Source: Rhizobium glycinendophyticum (GTDB lineage Bacteria; Pseudomonadota; Alphaproteobacteria; Rhizobiales; Rhizobiaceae). From it: a DNA stretch of 64,000 bases. The stretch is from assembly GCF_006443685.1 (NCBI RefSeq), contig NZ_VFYP01000001.1, positions 992,001 to 1,056,000 on the forward strand, read 5' to 3'. The position numbers and the translations under genes were made by a program. This document shows, one piece after another, positions 54,759-62,906 of this stretch (positions within the stretch are counted from its first letter, which is position 1; the number at the start of each line of letters is the position of its first letter). The notes beneath the pieces are model-generated. The model saw nothing but the letters and a program-made list of their open reading frames with translations. It searched no databases and was not told where the DNA came from.

Positions 54759-56159
54759 CTAGAAGCTCGACTGGATGCCAAAGGACACACTGATGTTGTC
54801 AAAAGTCTTGATGTCGTAGTTTGACCAGACCTTGCGGTAGCCCGCCTCCGCCACCAGTGCCACGTGTTCGTTGAACGGTACGATCTGCCGCAGGTTGACG
54901 CTGAACTCGGTGTCCTGCTGGCTCTCGTTTGCATTGATCATGGCATCCGGAGCGTCATAATTGCGCCGGGAGAGGCCGCTGTCGAGGGCCAATACCCAGG
55001 CCGGACCCTCGCCCACCGGCGAGGCGAAGCGCCAGGCACTGCCAAGGCCGAGACCCACTTCGGTCGACGAAAGATATTCCGCTTCGGCGCTTCGGCGGGT
55101 GGCCAGAAGCCGCGCCGACAGATTGAAATCTTCGGTGACCTGCCGCGAATAGGAAAGCTGGCCGTCGAAGCGGTCGCCGGTCTGGTATTCCGCAGTCTTG
55201 CGCGATTTCGTGTTGTTATAGTCCTCGTAGCGATATTCGACCTGCGCCCCAATACCGTCGCTCGGCGTCACCTGCCAGTTGAACACGGTCGAAGCCCCGA
55301 TTGAGGCGAGATAACGATCGCCCTCGATCAGAACGCCGCTCGAGAGGAGGAATACCGAGAGCGAGCGGTCGTCGAGGCCGAAGCGGGCCAGATCGAAGGT
55401 CGGCCCGACAAAGGCTTCGAGCGCGCCCGTATTGAGCGTGTCGCGGTCCCGGTAGCCGGCGGTATAGCCGGAAAGCCCGGCTTCGATGGCAATCCCCTGT
55501 TCGTCAAGTTCGTGGCGATAGCGCACCGAACTGGTGAGGAATGCATTGAAGTCTTCACCCGCGACAGTCAGGCTGTCGAGCGTATAAGGTAGGCCATTCA
55601 GCGTCACGGTGGAATTGCCGGGACCGGCATTGGCATTGCTCTGATAGCGGATGCCGGCCCGCACCATGCCGGTCAACGAGTTTGGCGCTGCCCGCTTGTC
55701 GATCGCCGCGAGATATTCCTCGACCTTGGCCGCCACCTCCGGCGGCACATTGCCGGCAGACTGCGCGCCTTCGAAGTATTGCCGCGCGGTTTCATAGGCC
55801 CCGAGCCGGTAATAGAGCACACCGAGTTCCAGCTGCAGGCGCGGCAGGCCGGGGGCATAGATCAGCATCCGCTCCAATGTCGACACGGCACCTTCGAGGT
55901 CGCCTGCCTGCGATGACAAAGCTGCATATTGAAACGCCGTATCCAGATCGTCCGGCTGCGCCATCATCCGGGCGAACAGCGTCTTGCGTTCGGCCTCGAT
56001 CGCCTCCAGGGACTGCCCCGCAGGGCGCGGCACGACGTTCTGGGAAGACTGGGCAAGGGCATCAACAGCGCAGAACGACAAGCTGCACGCGACCAGCATG
56101 CCGCTTATGGGGAGTGCCGGAAAAAAGAGCTTGCTGAAACTACGGGATGAGAAAATCAT
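54759..56159 (-). CDS. Slam-like TPR / beta-barrel outer-membrane protein
   Basis: A 466-residue protein. A signal peptide ends near residue 36 (VDALA). A TPR-type helical part (about 50-165; LDTAFQYAALSSQAGDLEGAV and YYRLGAYETARQYFEGAQ) is followed by an outer-membrane barrel (about 170-466) starting GIRYQSNANAGPG and ending in a terminal Phe (VSFGIQSSF). This order, TPR then about 14 strands (DUF560), is that of Slam, which moves TbpB-like lipoproteins and hemophilins across the outer membrane. The next gene encodes a protein with a TbpB-like tail, the expected kind of cargo. It is the first gene of the operon. Confidence 0.78.
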   Translation of the reverse strand: MIFSSRSFSKLFFPALPISGMLVACSLSFCAVDALAQSSQNVVPRPAGQSLEAIEAERKTLFARMMAQPDDLDTAFQYAALSSQAGDLEGAVSTLERMLIYAPGLPRLQLELGVLYYRLGAYETARQYFEGAQSAGNVPPEVAAKVEEYLAAIDKRAAPNSLTGMVRAGIRYQSNANAGPGNSTVTLNGLPYTLDSLTVAGEDFNAFLTSSVRYRHELDEQGIAIEAGLSGYTAGYRDRDTLNTGALEAFVGPTFDLARFGLDDRSLSVFLLSSGVLIEGDRYLASIGASTVFNWQVTPSDGIGAQVEYRYEDYNNTKSRKTAEYQTGDRFDGQLSYSRQVTEDFNLSARLLATRRSAEAEYLSSTEVGLGLGSAWRFASPVGEGPAWVLALDSGLSRRNYDAPDAMINANESQQDTEFSVNLRQIVPFNEHVALVAEAGYRKVWSNYDIKTFDNISVSFGIQSSF

Positions 56160-56511
56160 GACGGCAACTCTTTACAGCGGACGGATGAAAGGCATTTACG
56201 ATGAGTTGAACCTAAGTATGAAGCAGAGAAACGAGCCCTCAACGGCCAAGTTTGGGGCCTTCCCCGCCGAAAACACGCCTGCGTCACATCTGTAAAGCTG
56301 CAGTGCAGCAAGGGCAAGAGCCGGTCACGCGCCGTCGCATGTTGCCTGGGTCGCTCCCGGCACCTCGGTCAAGACCCGGATTGGGCGCGCGTTCTGTGCA
56401 AAAAGGTCACGGAACTTTGATTTTTCTCCTCGGTCCCCGCCTTGTTTGCCGCAATCTGGCGTTATAACGGTTGAGCCCAGAATAAACGTCATTCCAACAG
56501 GTAAGAGACCG
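56160..56511. promoter_or_regulatory. Divergent intergenic region Slam-like gene / dsbA with PhaR-type palindrome
   Basis: A 352-bp spacer that must hold the promoters of the Slam-FecR-cyclase operon (minus) and of dsbA (plus). At 56297-56309 it contains GCTGCAGTGCAGC, the exact reverse complement of the palindrome upstream of the SulP genes. A TTTGATTTTTCTCC stretch near 56415 and TATAAC near 56463 are AT-rich promoter-like patches for dsbA. No RNA gene or small ORF was recognised. Confidence 0.5.
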
Positions 56512-57255
56512 ATGTCGATGTCTGAACTCACGATCACCAAGCGCCGCCTGCTGAGCGGCATCGCCATGGCCGGCGCCGTCGCCGCCCTGTCGGCCTGCAG
56601 CGAGGAAAAGTCGGCGAGCGCCGAACAGCCGGTGCCGGCGGTCAGCAACGAGACGACGGCCTCGACCACCTCGGCGGAAATGCCGAAGTCCGATCGCGAT
56701 GTCGACATGGAAGCCGCCCTGAAGCCTGGCCCGCTCAAGGAAATGGCGCTCGGCGATCCCAATGCGCCGGTGAAGATCATCGAATACATGTCGATGACCT
56801 GCCCGCACTGCGCCCACTTCCACGAAACGACCTTCGACGCGATCAAGACCAAGTATGTCGACAGCGGCAAGGCCTACTTCGTGCTGCGCGAATTCCCCTT
56901 CCCGCAGGACACGGCATCGCTCGCAGCCTTCATGCTGGCGCGTTGCACGACCGAAGACAAGTTCTTCCCCTTCGTCGGCATGTTCCTGAAGCAGCAGCGC
57001 GCCTGGGCGGCCCCTGATAACGGTGATGTCCGCGCCGCCATGCTGCAACTGTCGAAACTCGGCGGTTTTACACAGGAGACCTTCGACGCGTGCTTGACGA
57101 ACGCGAAGCTTGCCGGTGATGTGACGGCAGTCCGCGACCGCGGTGCACAGGAATTCGGCGTCAATTCGACGCCAACCTTCCTGATCAATGGCAAGGCCTA
57201 TTCGGGGGACATGTCGGTTGACTCCATGTCGGCCCTCATCGACAGCCTGCTCTGA
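56512..57255 (+). CDS. DsbA-family thiol-disulfide oxidoreductase
   Basis: A 247-residue exported thioredoxin-fold protein. A basic, hydrophobic signal (KRRLLSGIAMAGAVAALSAC) ends in a possible lipobox LSAC, so it may be a lipoprotein. The active site is CPHC (YMSMTCPHCAHFHETTFD) and the cis-Pro is in NSTPTFLING. It belongs to the DsbA/BdbD-like group that oxidises cysteines in the envelope. ATG at 56512 or 56518. In rhizobia it normally sits between dciA and smc. Confidence 0.9.
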   Translation: MSMSELTITKRRLLSGIAMAGAVAALSACSEEKSASAEQPVPAVSNETTASTTSAEMPKSDRDVDMEAALKPGPLKEMALGDPNAPVKIIEYMSMTCPHCAHFHETTFDAIKTKYVDSGKAYFVLREFPFPQDTASLAAFMLARCTTEDKFFPFVGMFLKQQRAWAAPDNGDVRAAMLQLSKLGGFTQETFDACLTNAKLAGDVTAVRDRGAQEFGVNSTPTFLINGKAYSGDMSVDSMSALIDSLL

Positions 57256-57277
57256 TCGACGTTCCGTTCTGACGACG

Positions 57278-57296
57278 GGCGCCGACGGCGCCTTTT
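57278..57296 (+). terminator. Intrinsic terminator after dsbA
   Basis: GGCGCC (57278-57283), a 3-base loop and GGCGCC (57287-57292), followed by TTTT (57293-57296). A short but GC-only stem with a T-run 23 bases after the dsbA stop codon. Confidence 0.7.
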
Positions 57297-57302
57297 ATCG
57301 CT

Positions 57303-57467
57303 CTTCTCCCCGTTCACGGGGAGAAGCTGCCGGCAGGTCAGGCGCAAAGTTTGCGCCGGGGATGAGGGGCAAATCCCTGTCATCGCGTGCGGTTTTACAT
57401 CACGGCAAACACGGCCCCTCATCCGGCCCTTCGGGCCACCTTCTCCCCGCAAGCGGGGCGAAGGGGA
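57303..57467. repeat. Inverted RIME repeat pair between dsbA and smc
   Basis: Two copies of the rhizobial intergenic mosaic element face each other: 57303-57370 (starting CTTCTCCCCGTTCACGGGGA, ending GATGAGGGGC) and 57414-57467 (starting CCCCTCATCCGGCCCTTCGG, ending in a GCGGGG hairpin). They fill almost the whole spacer. The last bases of the second copy run into the smc ribosome binding site. A related single copy lies at 39355-39401. Confidence 0.8.
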
Positions 57468-57477
57468 GGCTGTGCCG

Positions 57478-60400
57478 ATGAAATTCAATCGCCTCCGGCT
57501 CCTCGGCTTCAAGTCCTTCGTCGAGCCCTCCGAATTCGTCATCGAACGCGGCCTGACCGGCATTGTCGGGCCGAACGGCTGCGGCAAGTCGAACCTTGTC
57601 GAGGCGCTCCGCTGGGTCATGGGCGAAAACTCCTACAAGAACATGCGCGCGTCCGGCATGGACGACGTCATCTTCTCCGGCTCCGGCAACCGCCCCGCCC
57701 GCAACACGGCCGAAGTCGGCCTTTATCTCGACAATTCCGACCGCACCGCACCCGCCGCCTTCAACGATGCCGACGAAATCCAGGTGACCCGCCGCATCGA
57801 GCGCGGCGCCGGCTCCGTCTACCGCATCAATGGCAAGGAAGCCCGCGCCAAGGATGTGCAGCTTCTCTTCGCCGATGCCTCCACCGGCGCCCGCTCGCCG
57901 TCCATGGTCGGCCAGGGCCGCATCGGCGAACTGATCCAAGCCAAGCCTCAGGCGCGCCGGCAATTGCTCGAAGAAGCCGCCGGCATTTCCGGCCTGCATT
58001 CCCGCCGCCATGAGGCCGAACTGCGCCTGCGCGCTGCCGAAACCAATCTCGAGCGGCTGGAGGACATCACCGCCCAGCTCGAAAGCCAGATCGAGAGCCT
58101 GAAGCGCCAGGCCCGCCAGGCCAACCGTTTCAAGCAGCTCTCGGCCGACATCCGCGCGCACGAGGCCATGCTCCTGCACATCCGCTGGGCGCAGGCGAAG
58201 CAGGCCGAAGGCGAGGCGGAAAGCGCCCTCAACCAGGCCATGTCCATCGTCGCCGAAAAGGCCAACCACCAGATGGAAGCCGCCAAGCTGCAGGCGGTGG
58301 CGAGCCTCAAGATGCCGGAACTGCGCGAGGAGGAGGCGAAGGCCGCCGCCGCCCTCCAGCGCCTGCAGATCGCCCGTTCTCAGCTCGACGAGGAAGCGAG
58401 CCGGATTCTGCGCCGCCGCGACGAGCTCACCCGCCGCTTGGCCCAGCTCGACGAGGACATCCGTCGCGAGGAGCGTCTGGTGTCGGAGAATGGCGAGGTC
58501 ATTCAACGGCTCGCCGAAGAAGAGGCCGAACTCGAGGAAATCCTCGCCGATGCCGGCCGCTTTGGTGAAGAGGCTAAGCAAGCCTTCGAGGCAGCCGCCG
58601 CAACGCTCGCCGATAGCGAACGTGACTTCACCCGCCTGACCGCCGAGCGCGCCGAGGCAGCCGCCGGCCGAAACCAGCTGGAACGCGCCATCCGCGATCT
58701 GACCGAACGCCGATCGCGTCTCGAACGCCAGGTCTCCGACGCTTCCCGCGAACTCTCCGAGATCTCCGACCGCATCGCCGCACTTCCTGATCCGGACGAG
58801 AAGCGCGAAATGGTCGAGATCGCCGAACAGGCCGTCGCCGACGCCGAAAGTGCGGCGATGGAAGCCGAGGCTGCACTCAACGAAGCGCGCCGCACGGAAG
58901 GCCATCTGCGCCAGCCGCTCGAAGCCGCGCGCGCCCGCGTCAATGGTCTGGAGACCGAAGCCCGCACCATCGCCCGCATCCTCGCCTCGACCACGACAGG
59001 CGATTTCCCGCCGGTTGCCGACGAGCTCTCCGTCGATCGCGGTTATGAGACGGCGCTCGGTGCCGCCTTGGGCGACGATCTCGACAGCGCCCTCGACCCG
59101 TCGGCCCCCGCCCATTGGCACGGCAATGGCGACGGGGCAGGGGATCCGGCGCTACCGTCAGGCGCAAAACCGCTCATTGCCCATGTCCGCGCCCCTGCAG
59201 CCCTGACCCGAGCGCTGCGCCAGATCGGCGTGGTCGAAGACGCCGATGCGCTGCGCCTGATGGCAGACCTTGCCCCCGGCCAGCGCCTCGTCACCCGCGA
59301 TGGCGCCGTTTATCGCTGGGACGGCCATGTCACCGGCGCTGACGCCCCGAGTGCTGCCGCCCTGCGTCTTGCCCAGAAGAACCGCCTCGCCGAAATCGAG
59401 ATCGAGACCGAGGAAGCCCGCGACCAGATGGTCGAGGCCGAGGAGCGCTTGGCCGAAGCAGTCGACGCCATCCGCGCCGAAGAAGCCCGCTTGACCGATG
59501 CCCGCGACCGCAGCCGCCTCACCATTCGCCAGCTCTCCGAAGCCCGCGAAGCCCTGGCCCAGGCCGAACGCGCCTCGGGCGACCTCATCCGCCGCCGCGA
59601 GGTGATCGAGGAGGCGGTCAACGGTCTGAAGGCCCAGATCGAGGAGATCGTCGAGCAGGAAGAAACCGCCCGCATCGAGATGGAGGAGACGCCCGACCTC
59701 TCCGCCCTCGATGCCCGTCTGCGTGACGCGGAAAGCCTGGTCGCCCGCGATCGTGGCCTGCTCGCCGAAGCCCGCGCCCGTTTGGAAGGGCTTGCCCGCG
59801 AAGACGAAATGCGCCGCCGCCGCATCCTCTCGATCCGCCAGGAAAAGCAGAACTGGCAGAACCGCGCGAACTCGGCCGAAGAACACATCGCGACGCTGCG
59901 CGAACGCGAAGCCGAGGCCCGCGAGGAGATCACTGATCTCGAAATGGCGCCCGACGAATTCGAGGACAAGCGGCGCAACCTGATGACCGCGCTCGACAAG
60001 GCCGAGAAGGATCGCCGCGAGGCAGCGGACCGTCTGGTGGACGCCGAGACCCGCCAGCGTGAAGCCGACCAGAAGGCCGCTGCGGCACTCGCCGAACTCG
60101 CCGAATCCAGGGAGAAGCGCGGCCGCGCCGAAGAGCGTCTGGTCTCCGCCAAGGAATGGCGCATCGATGCCGAAACGCGCATTGCCGAAGCGCTCAACGT
60201 TCCCCCGCACGAAGCTTTCCGCCTGACAGGCCTGAAGGATCCCTCGCAGATCGGCGACCTGCGCGAGGTGGAGCGCAATGTCGACCGGCTGAAGATGGAG
60301 CGCGAGCGCCTAGGGGCCGTCAACCTGCGCGCCGAGGAGGAACAGAAGGAGCTCTCGGAAAAACTCGCGGCGTTGATCAAGGAGCGCGACGACATTATTG

Positions 60401-60942
60401 ACGCCATTCGCAAGCTGCGTGGCGCGATCCAGAGCCTCAACCGCGAAGGCCGCGAGCGCTTGATCGCCGCTTTCGACGTGGTCAACGCCCAGTTCCAGCG
60501 CCTCTTCACCCACCTCTTCAACGGTGGCACGGCCGAACTGCAACTGATCGAAAGCGACGACCCGCTCGAAGCCGGTCTCGAAATCCTCGCCCGCCCGCCG
60601 GGCAAGAAGCCGCAGACCATGACGCTGCTCTCCGGTGGCGAACAGGCGCTGACCGCCATGGCCCTGATCTTCGCCGTCTTCCTCACCAACCCCGCGCCGA
60701 TCTGCGTGCTCGACGAAGTCGATGCACCCCTCGACGACCACAATGTCGAGCGCTACTGCAACCTGATGGACGAAATGGCCGCCTCCACCGAGACCCGCTT
60801 CGTCATCATCACCCACAACCCCATCACCATGGCCCGCATGAACCGCCTCTTCGGCGTCACCATGGCGGAGCAAGGTGTGTCCCAACTCGTCTCCGTGGAT
60901 TTGCAGACGGCGGAGGCGCTGCGCGAGCGGGATCTGGTGTGA
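57478..60942 (+). CDS. smc: Chromosome segregation protein SMC
   Basis: A 1154-residue SMC ATPase that compacts and aligns the replicated chromosome with ScpA/ScpB. The N-terminal head has Walker A GPNGCGKSNLVEALRWVMGE, then a long coiled coil, a hinge near residues 505-650, the returning coil, and the C-terminal head with signature LSGGEQALTAMALIFAVF and Walker B ICVLDEVDAPLDDHN. The ATG at 57478 has AGGGGAGG about nine bases upstream, bordering a RIME repeat; the GTG at 57472 is less likely. The downstream gene overlaps its stop. Confidence 0.97.
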   Translation: MKFNRLRLLGFKSFVEPSEFVIERGLTGIVGPNGCGKSNLVEALRWVMGENSYKNMRASGMDDVIFSGSGNRPARNTAEVGLYLDNSDRTAPAAFNDADEIQVTRRIERGAGSVYRINGKEARAKDVQLLFADASTGARSPSMVGQGRIGELIQAKPQARRQLLEEAAGISGLHSRRHEAELRLRAAETNLERLEDITAQLESQIESLKRQARQANRFKQLSADIRAHEAMLLHIRWAQAKQAEGEAESALNQAMSIVAEKANHQMEAAKLQAVASLKMPELREEEAKAAAALQRLQIARSQLDEEASRILRRRDELTRRLAQLDEDIRREERLVSENGEVIQRLAEEEAELEEILADAGRFGEEAKQAFEAAAATLADSERDFTRLTAERAEAAAGRNQLERAIRDLTERRSRLERQVSDASRELSEISDRIAALPDPDEKREMVEIAEQAVADAESAAMEAEAALNEARRTEGHLRQPLEAARARVNGLETEARTIARILASTTTGDFPPVADELSVDRGYETALGAALGDDLDSALDPSAPAHWHGNGDGAGDPALPSGAKPLIAHVRAPAALTRALRQIGVVEDADALRLMADLAPGQRLVTRDGAVYRWDGHVTGADAPSAAALRLAQKNRLAEIEIETEEARDQMVEAEERLAEAVDAIRAEEARLTDARDRSRLTIRQLSEAREALAQAERASGDLIRRREVIEEAVNGLKAQIEEIVEQEETARIEMEETPDLSALDARLRDAESLVARDRGLLAEARARLEGLAREDEMRRRRILSIRQEKQNWQNRANSAEEHIATLREREAEAREEITDLEMAPDEFEDKRRNLMTALDKAEKDRREAADRLVDAETRQREADQKAAAALAELAESREKRGRAEERLVSAKEWRIDAETRIAEALNVPPHEAFRLTGLKDPSQIGDLREVERNVDRLKMERERLGAVNLRAEEEQKELSEKLAALIKERDDIIDAIRKLRGAIQSLNREGRERLIAAFDVVNAQFQRLFTHLFNGGTAELQLIESDDPLEAGLEILARPPGKKPQTMTLLSGGEQALTAMALIFAVFLTNPAPICVLDEVDAPLDDHNVERYCNLMDEMAASTETRFVIITHNPITMARMNRLFGVTMAEQGVSQLVSVDLQTAEALRERDLV

Positions 60943-61367
60943 GGGGTTTCCTGCTGACAGTGCTGACGGTTTTCCTGATCGGTCCCGCCGCCGCTCAGGA
61001 TGTGACCGCCGGTCTTCCCGATACCTCTCTCTCCGGCAACTTCCTGCCCAAGGTTCTCGAGACCTCGGCGGCCCACCGCGAGAGTTTGCTGGGTATGATC
61101 AAGGGCAAGCCGGGCTTGCCCTTCTGGGTGCGGGCGCTGGTGCGCCAACCGCAATATGTCGCGCTCGCGTCCGAGGAAGTCGCCGTGTCCGGTGAGAGAC
61201 GGCAGAAGTTCAGGGCTTGCGAAGCCGGCCATTGCGAGGCGAGCTGGCTGGTGATCGTGTATTCCGCCGATGGCAAACACGCGGTGCTGAAGGTTTCCGA
61301 TGCCAAGCTCGGCGTCAAATTCTTCGGCAATCCGACCCCTGATGAATTGGCCGCTCTGGCGGATTGA
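60939..61367 (+). CDS. Ivy-like periplasmic protein (putative lysozyme inhibitor)
   Basis: A 142-residue exported protein. The signal peptide ends near residue 19 (GPAAAQ). Later features are LPFWVRALVRQPQYVALASE, CEAGHCEASWLVIVYSADGK and VKFFGNP, which resemble the Ivy family (inhibitor of C-type lysozyme). Its CxxxHC is a variant of the Ivy loop, which in E. coli is C-x2-H-x-C. The GTG start overlaps the smc stop codon (GTGA), so it is co-translated with smc. The family call is from pattern only. Confidence 0.65.
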   Translation: MRGFLLTVLTVFLIGPAAAQDVTAGLPDTSLSGNFLPKVLETSAAHRESLLGMIKGKPGLPFWVRALVRQPQYVALASEEVAVSGERRQKFRACEAGHCEASWLVIVYSADGKHAVLKVSDAKLGVKFFGNPTPDELAALAD

Positions 61368-61378
61368 GAGGGTCCGCG

Positions 61379-62545
61379 TCAGGCGTTAGCTTCGGGCGCC
61401 TTCGCCACCCGGACCGGCAGTGCCGAGCTCGCAAAAATCGACCCCAGAATGAGCGGCAGGCAGACGAGATAGGCATTTCGGATGCCGAAGGCTTCGGCGA
61501 CAAAGCCGAGCAGTGGCGGTCCGAGGAAGAAGACGACGAAGGCCATCTGCGCAATCGCTGCCACATTGACCACCGCCGGACGATCGGTCCGTTGCGCGGC
61601 GGCTGACACCGCCATCGGATAGACCGCGCTGCAGCCGGCCCCCATCAGCGCGAAGCCGAGAAGCGCCACATAGGGATGGGGCGCGAGCCATGCCATGGCG
61701 ATTCCCACCGCCGCGACCGAGAGCAGCACCCGCCCGACGAGCCGCGCGCCGTGCCGGTCGACCACCGGATCGACCGTGAGCCGGGCGAGCGCCATGAAGA
61801 AGGCAAACAACGTGAGCCCGGAGCCGGAAATGAAAGGCGAGACGTCGAAGACTTCGTTCATGTAGATCGTCGACCAGTCGATGCCCGCGCCCTCGATCAG
61901 GAAGGCCGAGGTGCCGATGATGCAGAGCGGCAGAAGGCCGAGGGTGGGCAGGGCAAAATGCGGCTGCTTCTCCTCGGGCCCGGCATGTACGAGATGCGGC
62001 GCATTTTTCATGCCAGCAACCGTGACCGCCCCGATCACGAACATCACCGCCAGCAGCACGTGCATATGCGTCTGCATGGTGATCTCCGCCTGGCGGACCA
62101 GCGAGGCGGTGACGGCGGTGACGAAGAAGCCGAGGCTCCAGCAGCCATGCGCCCGGTTCATGATGCCGAAGCCGATCTGCGCTTCGATCCGCCCGATCTC
62201 GACATTGAGACAGATCTCCAGTGCGCCGGCCAGCAGGCCCATGATGAAGAGTGTCGCGAAGACCAACGGCGCATTGGGAAGAAGCGGAATGATTGACAAC
62301 AGCGCCATGACACCGAGCAGCGAGATCGCGAGCGTCGTGCGCGTGCCGAGCCGGACGATCAACGGCGAGGAGAAGGTCAGTGAAATCAACGATCCGATCG
62401 CCATGCCGATCAGCGTCGTGCCGAGTTCCGCCTTGTTGACCGAAAGCTGCGCCTGCAGGTCCGGCAGCCGCGAAAACAGCGAGCCGGTGGACATGGCGAA
62501 CAGGAAGAAGGCGATATAGACGCGAAACTGCGGGGGAAGATGCAT
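61379..62545 (-). CDS. MFS transporter
   Basis: A 388-residue major facilitator with 12 hydrophobic segments, starting HLPPQFRVYIAFFLFAMSTG. The loop 2-3 signature is weak. GCWSLGFFVTAVTASL and FLIEGAGIDWSTIYMNEVF resemble the FucP/YbjJ-like sugar and drug transporter branch. The ATG at 62545 begins the conserved part; the frame upstream (to 62695) is not coding-like. It converges with the Ivy-like gene. Confidence 0.88.
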   Translation of the reverse strand: MHLPPQFRVYIAFFLFAMSTGSLFSRLPDLQAQLSVNKAELGTTLIGMAIGSLISLTFSSPLIVRLGTRTTLAISLLGVMALLSIIPLLPNAPLVFATLFIMGLLAGALEICLNVEIGRIEAQIGFGIMNRAHGCWSLGFFVTAVTASLVRQAEITMQTHMHVLLAVMFVIGAVTVAGMKNAPHLVHAGPEEKQPHFALPTLGLLPLCIIGTSAFLIEGAGIDWSTIYMNEVFDVSPFISGSGLTLFAFFMALARLTVDPVVDRHGARLVGRVLLSVAAVGIAMAWLAPHPYVALLGFALMGAGCSAVYPMAVSAAAQRTDRPAVVNVAAIAQMAFVVFFLGPPLLGFVAEAFGIRNAYLVCLPLILGSIFASSALPVRVAKAPEANA

Positions 62546-62708
62546 CAGGACGACTCGATTTGTCAGACAACCGGGCACCGACGTGCCAGCATTCGCCCGG
62601 CAAGTCCAGCCGCGAGGGACGTCGATCGGTTCGCCGCCGGAAAAGGGCTCATGAGCTGGTGCTGTTCGCCGAGGCATATGGCGCTGAGGGAGCATGCCTC
62701 ATACAAGC

Positions 62709-62834
62709 CGTCATCCTCGGCCTTGTCCCGAGGATCTCTGAAGGGTGGCGATGAATGGGAGCTCTAAGCGAAGGCCATAAGCATCAAGCAAATGGCCGCG
62801 GCAGTAGATCCTCGGGACAAGCCCGAGGATGACG
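62709..62834. repeat. Inverted pair of palindromic elements
   Basis: The 29-bp unit at 62709-62737 (CGTCATCCTCGGCC... ending GAGGATCT) returns as its reverse complement at 62806-62834 with one mismatch. Each unit is itself a palindrome built on ATCCTCGG and CCGAGGAT. The outside edge is CGTCAT in both, the same design as 41817-41905. The about 360-bp gap between the MFS gene and the next gene holds nothing else recognisable. Confidence 0.75.
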
Positions 62835-62906
62835 AAGGGGGCGTGAAAACGAAAATGCCAGAAGCAAGCTCCCGGCATCCATCTATTCGCTATTCGCTTC
62901 CCGCGC

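Noticed and set aside
45087-56309. Terminal inverted repeats of a transposon bounding the 11-kb block
   Set aside because: Identity between the two sites stops at 13 bp and no transposase or target duplication was seen; a regulator site is the simpler reading.
57400-59121. 573-codon open frame antisense to smc
   Set aside because: Mirror of the SMC coiled-coil codons; low-complexity Gly/Ala/Leu product without any motif.
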